A DNA stretch of 64,000 bases, from positions 1 to 64,000 of the forward strand of contig JAQWNC010000012.1 of NCBI GenBank assembly GCA_029246505.1. Reading direction: 5' to 3'. The DNA comes from Arenicellaceae bacterium. Its GTDB lineage: Bacteria > Pseudomonadota > Gammaproteobacteria > Arenicellales > Arenicellaceae. The translations under genes and the position numbers were made by a program. Within the stretch, counting starts at the first letter, position 1; every line of letters begins with the position of its first letter. The notes under the pieces are model-generated. The model did not search any database. It worked only from the letters and a program-made list of their open reading frames with translations, and was not told the origin of the DNA. This document shows positions 8,773 to 17,222 of the stretch, piece after piece.

Positions 8773-10232
8773 GCAGTCACCTGCCAATTTTACTTTTTCT
8801 TGTGCCATTTGTTATGGGCGTATCGATGCCTATTCTTGCGGCGAAGCGACGATCGTGGTGCCAACATCTCACCTTAGGTACTTTCGGGCTTATGCTTATT
8901 CTTTCGATGGTCAACCTCCAGGTCGTGTTGACGGAAGGGCCGATCGAGTACGCATTTGGTGGTTGGGCAGTGCCCGTAGGTATTGGGTGGTTAGACGATC
9001 CACTTGCTGCCATCGTCATTTTAACCCTAAGTTTTGTATCGTTTATTTCGATAATCTATGGTCGCGTGGTTGTAAGCTCCAAGCTTGAAAAGAATGTCCA
9101 ATATTACACCTTGATTCTTATACTCGTATCGGGACTTGTTGGTGTTGTATTTGCTGCGGACCTTTTCAATGTCTTCGTATTTCTTGAAGTGGCCGCACTA
9201 ACCGGTTACGCGCTTGTCGGTGCTGCTGGAGGCAAATCGCTAGTTTACGCACTCCGTTACCTACTCCTCGGCTCGTTTGGTGCAACACTGTATCTTCTCG
9301 GCCTGAGTCATCTCTATGTTGCTACGGGTACATTAAACATGGCGGACATAGCACTCGTGCTTCCTGGACTCATGACCTCGACCGCAGTCGCTGCTGGACT
9401 TATTTATATATTCCTTGGCTTGTCGATTAAGATGGCACTGATACCGCTGCATAGCTGGTTACCAGATGCCTATGCAAACGCACCTTCGTCGGTTACTCCA
9501 TTGCTCGCGTCGACAGTGACGAAAGTCGCGCTTCTAGCCTGGGTGCGGATCGAGTATTCACTTATCACCCCGGGGGTCGAGGTCAGCCATGTGCCGGTCT
9601 TGGTATTGTTGGAAGAGATTGGGGTGTTCGCTGCTTTAATCGGCGGGGCTCTGGCATTAATACAAACCGACATCAAACGTATGTTTGCTTATGGCGGAAT
9701 CAGTCATATCGGTCTGATTCTCATTGGAGTAAGTCTCGGCAATGCCACTGGCTTCGTAGGCGGTATGTTTTACCTTATCAATGACGCTGTTATGCAAGCC
9801 GCTCTCTTTATGATTGCTGGCGCTGTTCTGCATTACTACCGCGCCAGCACACTCGAACAATTACGCGGTGTAGGCCGCAAGTCCCCATGGTTAACAGCGG
9901 CGCTAGTCGTAGTTGCTGTAGCGATGGTGGGACTACCTCCTACTGGCGGGTTTTTCGGCAAATGGAATATCATTCTTGGTGCACTTGAGGCACAACACTA
10001 TTTTGCGGCATTCGCTGTAATCGCATCAACTCTTTTGACTCTTGGTTATTTCCTTAGAATATTCGCATGCTGGTTCCATCAGCCAGCATCAGTAGAGTTC
10101 AAGCCCATCGAGATTTCAAAATCAATGCGTATAAGTCTTGGTACTATTTGTGTGTCCATGATTGTTCTCGGGCTCATGAGCGATTCTATCTTTCAGTTCC
10201 TACTTGCATCCGTGGCTAGTGGAGGCGCTTGA
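8769..10232 (+). CDS. mrpD: Mrp-type antiporter subunit D (proton-pumping, NuoM/N-like)
   Basis: A 487-residue polytopic membrane protein of the proton-conducting antiporter family (PF00361). The paired charges that form the proton path are present: Glu140 in FLEVAALTGYALV and Lys221 in SIKMALIPLHSWLPDAYANAP, followed by QTDIKRMFAYGGISHIGLI. The adjacent mrpC and the overall length favour MrpD over a complex I subunit. It is the first of three PF00361 proteins in the block. It overlaps mrpC by ATGA; after its stop there are 7 bases to the next ATG. Leucine codons here are mostly CTN (9 of the first 12), unlike rsmA in this window. Confidence 0.9.
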   Translation: MSSHLPILLFLVPFVMGVSMPILAAKRRSWCQHLTLGTFGLMLILSMVNLQVVLTEGPIEYAFGGWAVPVGIGWLDDPLAAIVILTLSFVSFISIIYGRVVVSSKLEKNVQYYTLILILVSGLVGVVFAADLFNVFVFLEVAALTGYALVGAAGGKSLVYALRYLLLGSFGATLYLLGLSHLYVATGTLNMADIALVLPGLMTSTAVAAGLIYIFLGLSIKMALIPLHSWLPDAYANAPSSVTPLLASTVTKVALLAWVRIEYSLITPGVEVSHVPVLVLLEEIGVFAALIGGALALIQTDIKRMFAYGGISHIGLILIGVSLGNATGFVGGMFYLINDAVMQAALFMIAGAVLHYYRASTLEQLRGVGRKSPWLTAALVVVAVAMVGLPPTGGFFGKWNIILGALEAQHYFAAFAVIASTLLTLGYFLRIFACWFHQPASVEFKPIEISKSMRISLGTICVSMIVLGLMSDSIFQFLLASVASGGA

Positions 10233-10239
10233 ATTAGCT

Positions 10240-12252
10240 ATGTCAATCTATACTCTAATTCCTCTACTTCCGCTTGCTGCAGCACTTACGCTTACTCTTT
10301 TTGGCGAGCGCCTGCAAGGCAAAGGACACCGAATTGTTATCCCAGCCGTCGCTGCATCATTCCTAGTATCTGTTCTTGCCTTTATAAACGTGTCAGCTAA
10401 CGGAGCAATTGAAGTTCAGCTCTATCGATTTCTCGATGTAGGACAATTCAAAGTAGATCTAGGTTTTTTTATTGATCAACTCACTGTATTAATTTTACTT
10501 CTGGTCACCGGCGTGAGCACAATAGTTCAGGTTTACTCATCACGCTATATGACCGGCGATCGCCGGCACAGCCGTTTCTTTGCCTTGACTGCTCTTTTTA
10601 CCGCTGCGATGACATTACTTGTGATGAGCAGCAACTTGCTTTTGACCTTTATTTTTTGGGAGGTCATGGGCATTTGCTCTTATCTGTTGATTTCACATTA
10701 TGCGGAGAGGCTTCCGGCAGCACGAGCTGCTACAAAGGTTTTTCTTGTGAACTCGGTCGCTGATGTGGGGCTCGGGATAGGAGTTATCCTCACCTATCTG
10801 ACATTTGGGACCCTCGATATACCGGAAATACTCAACCTGGCAAAGGCAGGTGGTGAATACTCGACTCAATCCATTACCTTACTCACACTTTGTCTATTTT
10901 GTGGGGCAATTGGAAAATCTGCGCAAATGCCTGCTCACGTTTGGCTGCCATTTGCTATGGAAGCGCCAACGCCTGTCTCAGCACTGATACACGCTGCAAC
11001 AATGGTTAATGCAGGGCCTTTTTTACTGGTTCGATTAAGTCCCATTATAGTACTTTCCCCAACGGCGATGATGGTGATTGCGGCAGTAGGTGCAACTACC
11101 GCAGTGTTTGCAGCGCTAGTATCGTTAACACAAACTGACGTTAAACGCACACTTGCTTACTCAACCATAAGTCAGCTTGGATTTATGACACTGCTTTGTG
11201 GTGTGGGTGCTTTCGTCGCGGCGATCTTTCATCTTATTGCTCACGGCTTTTTTAAAGCGTTTTTATTTTTATCGACCGGAGATATTCTAGCCGATACTCA
11301 TCGCCACCTTGAAGAAGAAGACAATACAAAGTTGCCGGCAACTAAAAGTCTCTTCATCGGTGCATTTATCCTGTCGGTGGTACCACCACTCATAATATTC
11401 TCTGGACCCTATCGTTATTTGTGGCTTTCTCAGGATTTTACGGAAGCGAACGTCGTTCTTTGGATTGTTAGTCTTGGCACCATTTTTGTTACAGCGATGT
11501 ATCTCTTCAGGAGTATAACAACAGTCTTTCGTCGTGGTCCTCCGGGGGCAATAGACGGCACAGCCACTGTCACGCCAAAACTATTCTCCGGACGACAGGT
11601 ATTAGGGATGATTATTTTGGCGACTGCTATGGTTGCTGTGTTAGTCGCAGTTTGGCGCTGGTTTGCAGGCTTTCTTTCACCAGCCGTGGGTGGAATTCCA
11701 TCTCGAGAAACGGTGGAATTCTCTATATGGATATTGATTCCTCTCGCTGTTGCACTTGCCGGATGGACAATCGCTTATATTCGACACACACGACCACGGT
11801 CACTCGAAACGCCCGTCTGGAAGAAGCGGCTGTACGTCTTCTTTTTGAATAAGGGCTATTTCGATGAAGTATATGACGTGTTTCTGGTAGGATCGACTAT
11901 AAATTTTGCAAACTGGATGTGGAGAAAGATAGACCAAAGTATCATCGACCGCTTTGTAGGCTCAATTGCTTCCGCCACTCTCAGCGTTGCACGTCGACTC
12001 GGGGTACTGGATTCTGCCGTTGATAGTCGTGTTATGACATTAGGTTCCGGGACTATTAGCGCTGCCCTCTGGCTTGGAAAATTTGGGGACACAGCGGGCA
12101 TATCAAAACCGGTCGAAGAATTAGGACGAGGGGTCGATGCTTCCAGGCGTGCGGCACGAAAATATGAGCCTCATACTCTACAACACAACATACTGGTGAT
12201 AGTATTCTGGCTCATTATAGCCTTGGGGTTTTTCTACTGGATCACGGTATAG
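10240..12252 (+). CDS. NuoL-like antiporter subunit with full C-terminal arm (candidate DabB equivalent)
   Basis: A 670-residue membrane protein closest to complex I NuoL. The key residues Glu141 (FWEVMGICSYLLI) and Lys226 (GAIGKSAQMPAHVWLP) have the same 85-residue spacing as the NuoL pair, and EAPTPVSALIHAATMV follows. Beyond residue 500 it keeps a NuoL-type extension with the YFDEVYD motif, ending in a last membrane helix. DabB proteins are also PF00361 members, so this could be the partner of DabA, or it could replace the missing N-terminal body of MrpA. No other complex I genes are nearby. I chose the ATG at 10240; a TTG at 10204 would give an extension overlapping mrpD. GGAGG at 10221-10225 is somewhat far upstream. 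Confidence 0.85.
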   Translation: MSIYTLIPLLPLAAALTLTLFGERLQGKGHRIVIPAVAASFLVSVLAFINVSANGAIEVQLYRFLDVGQFKVDLGFFIDQLTVLILLLVTGVSTIVQVYSSRYMTGDRRHSRFFALTALFTAAMTLLVMSSNLLLTFIFWEVMGICSYLLISHYAERLPAARAATKVFLVNSVADVGLGIGVILTYLTFGTLDIPEILNLAKAGGEYSTQSITLLTLCLFCGAIGKSAQMPAHVWLPFAMEAPTPVSALIHAATMVNAGPFLLVRLSPIIVLSPTAMMVIAAVGATTAVFAALVSLTQTDVKRTLAYSTISQLGFMTLLCGVGAFVAAIFHLIAHGFFKAFLFLSTGDILADTHRHLEEEDNTKLPATKSLFIGAFILSVVPPLIIFSGPYRYLWLSQDFTEANVVLWIVSLGTIFVTAMYLFRSITTVFRRGPPGAIDGTATVTPKLFSGRQVLGMIILATAMVAVLVAVWRWFAGFLSPAVGGIPSRETVEFSIWILIPLAVALAGWTIAYIRHTRPRSLETPVWKKRLYVFFLNKGYFDEVYDVFLVGSTINFANWMWRKIDQSIIDRFVGSIASATLSVARRLGVLDSAVDSRVMTLGSGTISAALWLGKFGDTAGISKPVEELGRGVDASRRAARKYEPHTLQHNILVIVFWLIIALGFFYWITV

Positions 12253-12260
12253 TTAATGAT

Positions 12261-13733
12261 ATGAGCTCCCTATTTGCAGACCATATACTGAGTTGGATGA
12301 TTGCTGTGCCTTTTATTGGCATGGTGGCGCTGATGTTTCTACGAGAGCGTAGCTGGGTACTCTATACGGCTCTTGGAACAACCCTCATTAATGCGGCTCT
12401 TGCCTTCTATTTATGGATGAGCTTCGATCTTATCGAAAACGGTCAGCAATTCGTCGAACGTGTTGAATGGATGCCGACCTTCGGCATTCAATATGCTGTC
12501 GGTGTGGACGGCATCAGCCTTCTGTTGGTGCTTCTGACTGCTTTTCTCCCTCCACTTTGTATTCTGAGCTCTTGGGAATCAATTACGACACGTTTGAAAG
12601 CGTTCATGATGCTGATTCTCCTTGTCGAAGGGGCAATGTTGGTTGTCTTCACTGCGCTCGATGCGTTTCTTTTCTTCATGATGTGGGAAGTCACAATGAT
12701 CCCCATGTATTTTATGATTGTGCTGTGGGGTGGTCCCAACCGAGTCGCAGCTGGCTTAAAATACGTAATCTACAGCCTGACAGGTAGTTTGCTGCTTCTT
12801 ATGGGGATTCTCGGCCTGTCACTTCAAGCTGGCACTTTTGACATTCAGGCTCTATCACAATTCAGCTACTCTCCGAATTCGGAGTTCTGGATTTTTATCG
12901 CGCTGTTTTTGGGATTTGCGATCAAACTTCCAATGCTCCCATTTCATACATGGCTTCCAGATGCGCATTCCGAAGCACCTACTGCAGGTAGCGTGCTTCT
13001 GGCAGGCGTGCTTCTTAAAATGGGTGGCTACGGCTTGATTCGCTTTTGTTTGCCGATTTTCCCTGAGATGGCGCATAGCTTTGCACCTTTTGTGCTCTGG
13101 CTGTCGGTCGCAGGAATTCTATATGGCGGCTATATGGCGTTGGCACAGACGGATCTAAAAAGGCTTGTCGCGTATTCGTCGGTATCTCACATGGGATTCG
13201 TGACCTTGGGAATTTTCTCTTTCAATAACGAAGGTGTAGAAGGTGCGATTTTGCAAATGGTGACCCATGGCCTTACAACCGGTGCAATGTTTTTGATTGT
13301 CGGACAACTCTATGACCGGACCCATAGTCGTTCGATTGCTGACTATGGTGGCCTCCAGCAACGTATGCCTCGGTTCGTCGCTATTCTGAGTCTGTTCGCC
13401 GTCGCTTCGTTCGGTCTTCCAACAACATCTAACTTTATCGGAGAATTTTTGATTCTTGTTGGTGTCTCCTACCAGAATTTTGCCTTCGTTGTCTTTGCGA
13501 TGGGTGGCATTGTATTGGGCGCAGCTTATATGTTGTGGATGTTGCAGCGAGTTGCATTTGGTGAGCCAAGAACTGAAGCTGCCAGAAAATTGACCGACCT
13601 GGATTTCAGAGAGATGCTCACAGTAACTCCTCTAGCTATCGCCATCATAGCCATTGGTGTTTATCCTGGTCCGCTACTGGAGGCGATGGATTCAAGTGTG
13701 ACGTTTGTAGTTGAGCGCCTTGCCGAGGTTTAA
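12261..13733 (+). CDS. NuoM-like antiporter subunit
   Basis: A 490-residue protein with strong NuoM features: FQLGVDGIS-like YAVGVDGISLLLVLLTAFL, Glu143 in MMWEVTMIPMYFMI, Lys222 in AIKLPMLPFHTWLPDAHSEAP, and QTDLKRLVAYSSVSHMGFV. These are the charged positions used for proton transfer. In a complex I operon nuoM would lie between nuoL and nuoN, but here it closes a dabA-Mrp block and no nuoN, nuoK or hydrophilic-arm gene follows. It starts 8 bases after the NuoL-like stop. It gives the block three full antiporter-like channels. Confidence 0.88.
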   Translation: MSSLFADHILSWMIAVPFIGMVALMFLRERSWVLYTALGTTLINAALAFYLWMSFDLIENGQQFVERVEWMPTFGIQYAVGVDGISLLLVLLTAFLPPLCILSSWESITTRLKAFMMLILLVEGAMLVVFTALDAFLFFMMWEVTMIPMYFMIVLWGGPNRVAAGLKYVIYSLTGSLLLLMGILGLSLQAGTFDIQALSQFSYSPNSEFWIFIALFLGFAIKLPMLPFHTWLPDAHSEAPTAGSVLLAGVLLKMGGYGLIRFCLPIFPEMAHSFAPFVLWLSVAGILYGGYMALAQTDLKRLVAYSSVSHMGFVTLGIFSFNNEGVEGAILQMVTHGLTTGAMFLIVGQLYDRTHSRSIADYGGLQQRMPRFVAILSLFAVASFGLPTTSNFIGEFLILVGVSYQNFAFVVFAMGGIVLGAAYMLWMLQRVAFGEPRTEAARKLTDLDFREMLTVTPLAIAIIAIGVYPGPLLEAMDSSVTFVVERLAEV

Positions 13734-13848
13734 CCTTAGAACCAGAAAGGGCGATTAAAACGTTGAGCCATTTATTCGGAAATGGTTAGCGGCATTATTT
13801 CAGCCTTGATTGCCGGTTACCGTTACTGATTTTCTTCACGGAGCTTGG

Positions 13849-14631
13849 TTAGTCTGCAGAAGTAGCTGCCTCAGCCAGTGCGTAACACTCATATTCGAGG
13901 ACCCGAACATCTGATTCTAAACGACGATACAACGGCATACTCATTTGCCACGGCTCGGTATAAACCTCAGGGTCATCAATTGTTACTTCGTATAGCATAT
14001 GATCAGGGCTAGTGCGGGTGTAACGCTCAATCACGTGTAAGCTCGGGCTGTGGAAATTTCCTGATCGATCGAGCCATGTTTCACCGGTAAAGTGCACAAC
14101 GTCCACTACCAGGGTATCACCTTCCCAATATCCGCGAGAATCGCCCATGTACCATTCGATTGGCCCAGGTAAATGCTCCCCTTTCAGATGTATGTTACGA
14201 ATTGAATGAACCCACTCGTAGGTCATTACGATTTGATCTTTAGCTTGAAAAATCTGAAATGGGTACGGCATGTATGTGATGCGCGGTACGCCGACCATCT
14301 TGCAGTTTGCTTCAGGGTCTTCGGCAAAACGGTTACGAAAATTTTCTTTTCGTTGTTCAAGTGCCCATGACCGATAGGGAATTTCATCACCGACTACAAC
14401 ACCCTGTCCAGCCGGAACGCCATACGCGGCTGAATGATCTTGAATATTCCAAACAGCGGTATTCATGGCTTGCCAAACCCCTTGTAGGTCTGGTTGTCCA
14501 TCAGATGTTTGTGGTGGGGTATATTCTTGTGCCTCTATATCTAGCCGTGGAATCAGAAATACCGATACTGCCATGAAAGTTAAAAAACCTAATCGGCTAA
14601 CAGAGAATCCGTTTTTATAAATAATCATCAT
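13849..14631 (-). CDS. Secreted protein of the DGQPDLQGVW family
   Basis: A 260-residue exported protein of unknown function. Residues about 12-35 form a signal segment ending IEA, followed by the family opening TSDGQPDLQGVWQAMNT. Other conserved blocks are ANCKMVGVPR, the central YWEGDTLVVDVVHF and a Cys-containing end (LEYECYALAE). It resembles the C-terminal half of the fusion protein at 198-1307. It is the last gene of a three-gene operon and its ATG overlaps the stop of the DUF6152 gene (TAATG). Such proteins are common in marine proteobacteria, but I know of no defined role. Confidence 0.78.
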   Translation of the reverse strand: MMIIYKNGFSVSRLGFLTFMAVSVFLIPRLDIEAQEYTPPQTSDGQPDLQGVWQAMNTAVWNIQDHSAAYGVPAGQGVVVGDEIPYRSWALEQRKENFRNRFAEDPEANCKMVGVPRITYMPYPFQIFQAKDQIVMTYEWVHSIRNIHLKGEHLPGPIEWYMGDSRGYWEGDTLVVDVVHFTGETWLDRSGNFHSPSLHVIERYTRTSPDHMLYEVTIDDPEVYTEPWQMSMPLYRRLESDVRVLEYECYALAEAATSAD

Positions 14632-15035
14632 TATCGGTCTCCTGGGGCGCTTCCATCTAACAGGGTTTTACCGTTGGATAAAGTAACTTCTTCCCCATCA
14701 ATTGTGCGTGACCCATCACGGGCAGGTAAACCGTGTACTTTAATTCCTGTGCCGACAGGTAGGTCATCAGGCCGCCAACCTCTTCGAATAAGAGAATTAG
14801 CACTCCCAAATTCGACTTGCCAAAGCTCCATTTCCCCAGCTTTATTTGGTGCTTCAACGGTTAGCCAAGCGTGTGGATTGCGCCATTCCAATCCGGTGAT
14901 AACTCCTTCGATGCTCACCGTTTTTGTCATATCAAATTGTAGTGCTATGGAGTGATGCGCAGAGGCTGGCAACGTGCTTATGAATAATGCAGAAGCTATA
15001 ATCGACGTAAACACATATATTGATTTAATGCTCAT
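14631..15035 (-). CDS. Secreted DUF6152-family protein
   Basis: A 134-residue exported DUF6152 protein: signal peptide to about residue 26 ending SASA, mature start HHS, then VSIEGVITGLEWRNPHAW, WRPDDLPVGT and DGSRTIDGEEVTL. It matches the N-terminal half of the fusion protein at 198-1307. I chose the ATG at 15035 because it overlaps the stop of the upstream gene in an ATGA and gives a normal signal peptide; an earlier in-frame start would add 15 basic residues inside the previous gene. Function unknown. Confidence 0.8.
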   Translation of the reverse strand: MSIKSIYVFTSIIASALFISTLPASAHHSIALQFDMTKTVSIEGVITGLEWRNPHAWLTVEAPNKAGEMELWQVEFGSANSLIRRGWRPDDLPVGTGIKVHGLPARDGSRTIDGEEVTLSNGKTLLDGSAPGDR

Positions 15036-15997
15036 AATCCCGATTCCTCTAATGCTAATTCTGACTCTTCTATTTCCCATGCTGCACGTAGTCTTCTGGC
15101 TTCATCACCAGACATTCCCGGGTAGACTTCGTACCCTACAGCCTTAAATTGCTTACTAGCTAGTGCGTTATTCTCATAGCAAGCTTCTTCCCATATTTCA
15201 AAACTCTCGTCGGTACTGCGTCGATAGGCTAGAGCCATAGTAAACGGTTGAGTATAAACGTTCGGGTCAGTAATAGTCGTTTGGTAGTGAATAGTGTCAG
15301 CATCAATTAGCGTAAAACGCTCTTCGACGATAGCTTCGTCTGTAAAGAAGCGCCCACGCTGGTCTAGCCATGCCAAAGCACTTTGATTTTTGGTATCTAT
15401 AATTAGCGTGTTGCTTTCCCAACGCCCGACTGAGTCGCCGTTCCAGAGGCTAATACTTGGGCCGATATGGTCGCGCGCATCGACTGGAACTACCCGGTAG
15501 GCGTGTGCCTCTTCACCCTGTATAAGAAAATGCTCCGCGTTTTGCATAAACTGCATGGTTCCGGTCATATACATCGTAAGCGGAATACCACTTAAACGAC
15601 AGATTGCATTAGGGTGCACGTACTCTGGGCGATTTTGGCGGCGTTTTGCCTCGGCCCACGGTTGTATGGGTACAAGGCCATTTGGCGGATCTACAACAAA
15701 ACTTGCTCCACCTCCATCATCAATCGTTTTTGGGTGGGCGTGTACGTTTTCATGTGCTGTTGACCTGCGTCGCCAAATACCACTCATATCTGGTTGGCCG
15801 TCTACCGTAAGCGCAGGCTTAAATGATTGCGCGGCTTCGATTGCGCAAGCGTGAAAATTTGCATGATTATCATCTGGGCAAACCGAATCAGTCACCCATG
15901 ACTGAGCCACAGAGAGCTGCGAAACCATTAGCAAGTAGACAACTGTTGCACCAGCAGTGATTGTGCGAACTGAGTTGCGTTTGGGTTTTATTAGCAT
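15032..15997 (-). CDS. Secreted protein of the DGQPDLQGVW family
   Basis: A 321-residue exported protein, first gene of the three-gene operon. After a signal segment ending VAQS it has VDGQPDMSGIWRRRS, AICRLSGIPLTMYMTG, VGRWESNTLIIDT and DPNVYTQPF, which align with the other family members here, plus a C-terminal tail with an acidic end. The start at 15997 is preferred over an ATG 105 bases upstream because it is preceded by an AGGA-type ribosome site and gives a standard signal peptide. Two paralogues in one operon with a DUF6152 protein suggest an envelope or periplasmic complex, but there is no catalytic motif to name one. Confidence 0.75.
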   Translation of the reverse strand: MLIKPKRNSVRTITAGATVVYLLMVSQLSVAQSWVTDSVCPDDNHANFHACAIEAAQSFKPALTVDGQPDMSGIWRRRSTAHENVHAHPKTIDDGGGASFVVDPPNGLVPIQPWAEAKRRQNRPEYVHPNAICRLSGIPLTMYMTGTMQFMQNAEHFLIQGEEAHAYRVVPVDARDHIGPSISLWNGDSVGRWESNTLIIDTKNQSALAWLDQRGRFFTDEAIVEERFTLIDADTIHYQTTITDPNVYTQPFTMALAYRRSTDESFEIWEEACYENNALASKQFKAVGYEVYPGMSGDEARRLRAAWEIEESELALEESGL

Positions 15998-16173
15998 TAG
16001 AAGTCCTAATCGTAAAGGCGCGCATTTATTTTTGGTCAGTTGGTAATTATCTAACCGTTTTTTAGCTAGCACGTTTTTCAGAATGTGAATAAACTTTACC
16101 ACAATCGTTAGACTTACCCAATATCCATGATATGGAATTTGAAATGGTTGTTAGTCGGGCTTTTGCTTAAGGC

Positions 16174-17199
16174 CTAATGACCCTTATACATCGACCATAA
16201 TGCGCCTAGATCTGAATCTACATCACTACGACTAGCAACGTATTTTATATATTCTCTATCGGACTTGTTCTCTGCAGGCTGTACGCTCCACATCGAATCG
16301 ACCGATAGTGGGTTTCTCGAATAACGCACATCAATAATTCGACCGGCATCATCTGGGTGTATACCAATATAGTCATTCGTGAACCAGCGAAAGCGTTGAA
16401 TATCCGTTGCTTGTTGGCTGGCACTATTTAGCCACGGAAAATGTCTATCCGCTGAATATTTTTCGACTGGCCTGCCTTCATATCGAGAAATTGAGATACC
16501 AGTTCGCACAACATCCACATAATATTTATTATCTACCTGATAAACAGTCTTCCATACGATCGTATTACCAATGCTTGGCATGGCAATTAGCCGCTCGGCT
16601 TGGTGGCCTCGCTCATTGGCTAAAGCGTAGGCGGCCTCCTCTGCGCGATCACGTTGAAGCATTCCAAAAGCTAAGTATATAAAAACCCATACGAGAGCGA
16701 TTCTAGCCATTGTTATGCTATTGCGAAAAGAAGCAGCAATGACTAGTGCCAACAACGGCAAAGTAAATAAAGGGTCAATAATAGAAACGGTGTTCCAGGC
16801 TATACGTACATTGCTAAAGGGCCAAAATAGTTGCGTACCGTAGGTTGTACAAGCATCGAGTAAGGCATGAGTTGCATAGCCAGCCGTACAGTAGAGCGTT
16901 GTGATTTGAAAGCTTAATTTCCAGCGTCGACTGAATAGATAGAACAGGATGACTGCACTAAGTAGGCCGCCAAATGGTATAAATATAAGTGAGTGGGTAA
17001 ATTGACGGTGATATTCAAATGCTAGTAGAGGATCGCTTTCTGACTTAATCAACACATCCAAATCGGCGCTCAGACCTGCTAAAAAACCGAGTATTCCGGC
17101 AAGTTTTAATTGCTTATATTTAGTAGGGGAGTTTATGGCGAGGTGGCCAAGATTTTGGGCGCCGATCGCACCTAGCGTGCCTTGTGTTAGCGGGTCCAT
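16174..17199 (-). CDS. YdjM/YbcI-like inner-membrane metal-dependent hydrolase (PF04307)
   Basis: A 341-residue membrane protein. The N-terminus has the family pattern MDPLTQGTLGAIGAQN, then AGLSADLDVL and HRQFTHSLIFIPFGG at about residues 63-80, followed by HALLDACTTYGTQLFWPFS. The His/Asp pattern is that of the YdjM family, which is annotated as a metal-dependent hydrolase and in E. coli is linked to LexA regulation. The C-terminal 130 residues appear soluble. I see no LexA box upstream. The substrate is unknown. It is followed on the same strand by nothing closely linked and preceded by the rhomboid gene with a 23-base gap. Confidence 0.8.
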   Translation of the reverse strand: MDPLTQGTLGAIGAQNLGHLAINSPTKYKQLKLAGILGFLAGLSADLDVLIKSESDPLLAFEYHRQFTHSLIFIPFGGLLSAVILFYLFSRRWKLSFQITTLYCTAGYATHALLDACTTYGTQLFWPFSNVRIAWNTVSIIDPLFTLPLLALVIAASFRNSITMARIALVWVFIYLAFGMLQRDRAEEAAYALANERGHQAERLIAMPSIGNTIVWKTVYQVDNKYYVDVVRTGISISRYEGRPVEKYSADRHFPWLNSASQQATDIQRFRWFTNDYIGIHPDDAGRIIDVRYSRNPLSVDSMWSVQPAENKSDREYIKYVASRSDVDSDLGALWSMYKGH

Positions 17200-17222
17200 A
17201 ATTATCTTCTGATGTTAACTTA

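Noticed and set aside
10204-10239. Longer NuoL-like start at a TTG
   Set aside because: The extension only overlaps the end of mrpD; the ATG at 10240 begins the normal NuoL N-terminus.
6388-13733. A membrane-bound hydrogenase or a complex I operon
   Set aside because: The order resembles Mbh and the last two genes resemble NuoL/NuoM, but no hydrogenase large or small subunit and no NuoA-K, N or hydrophilic arm gene is present. dabA lies where the catalytic arm would be.
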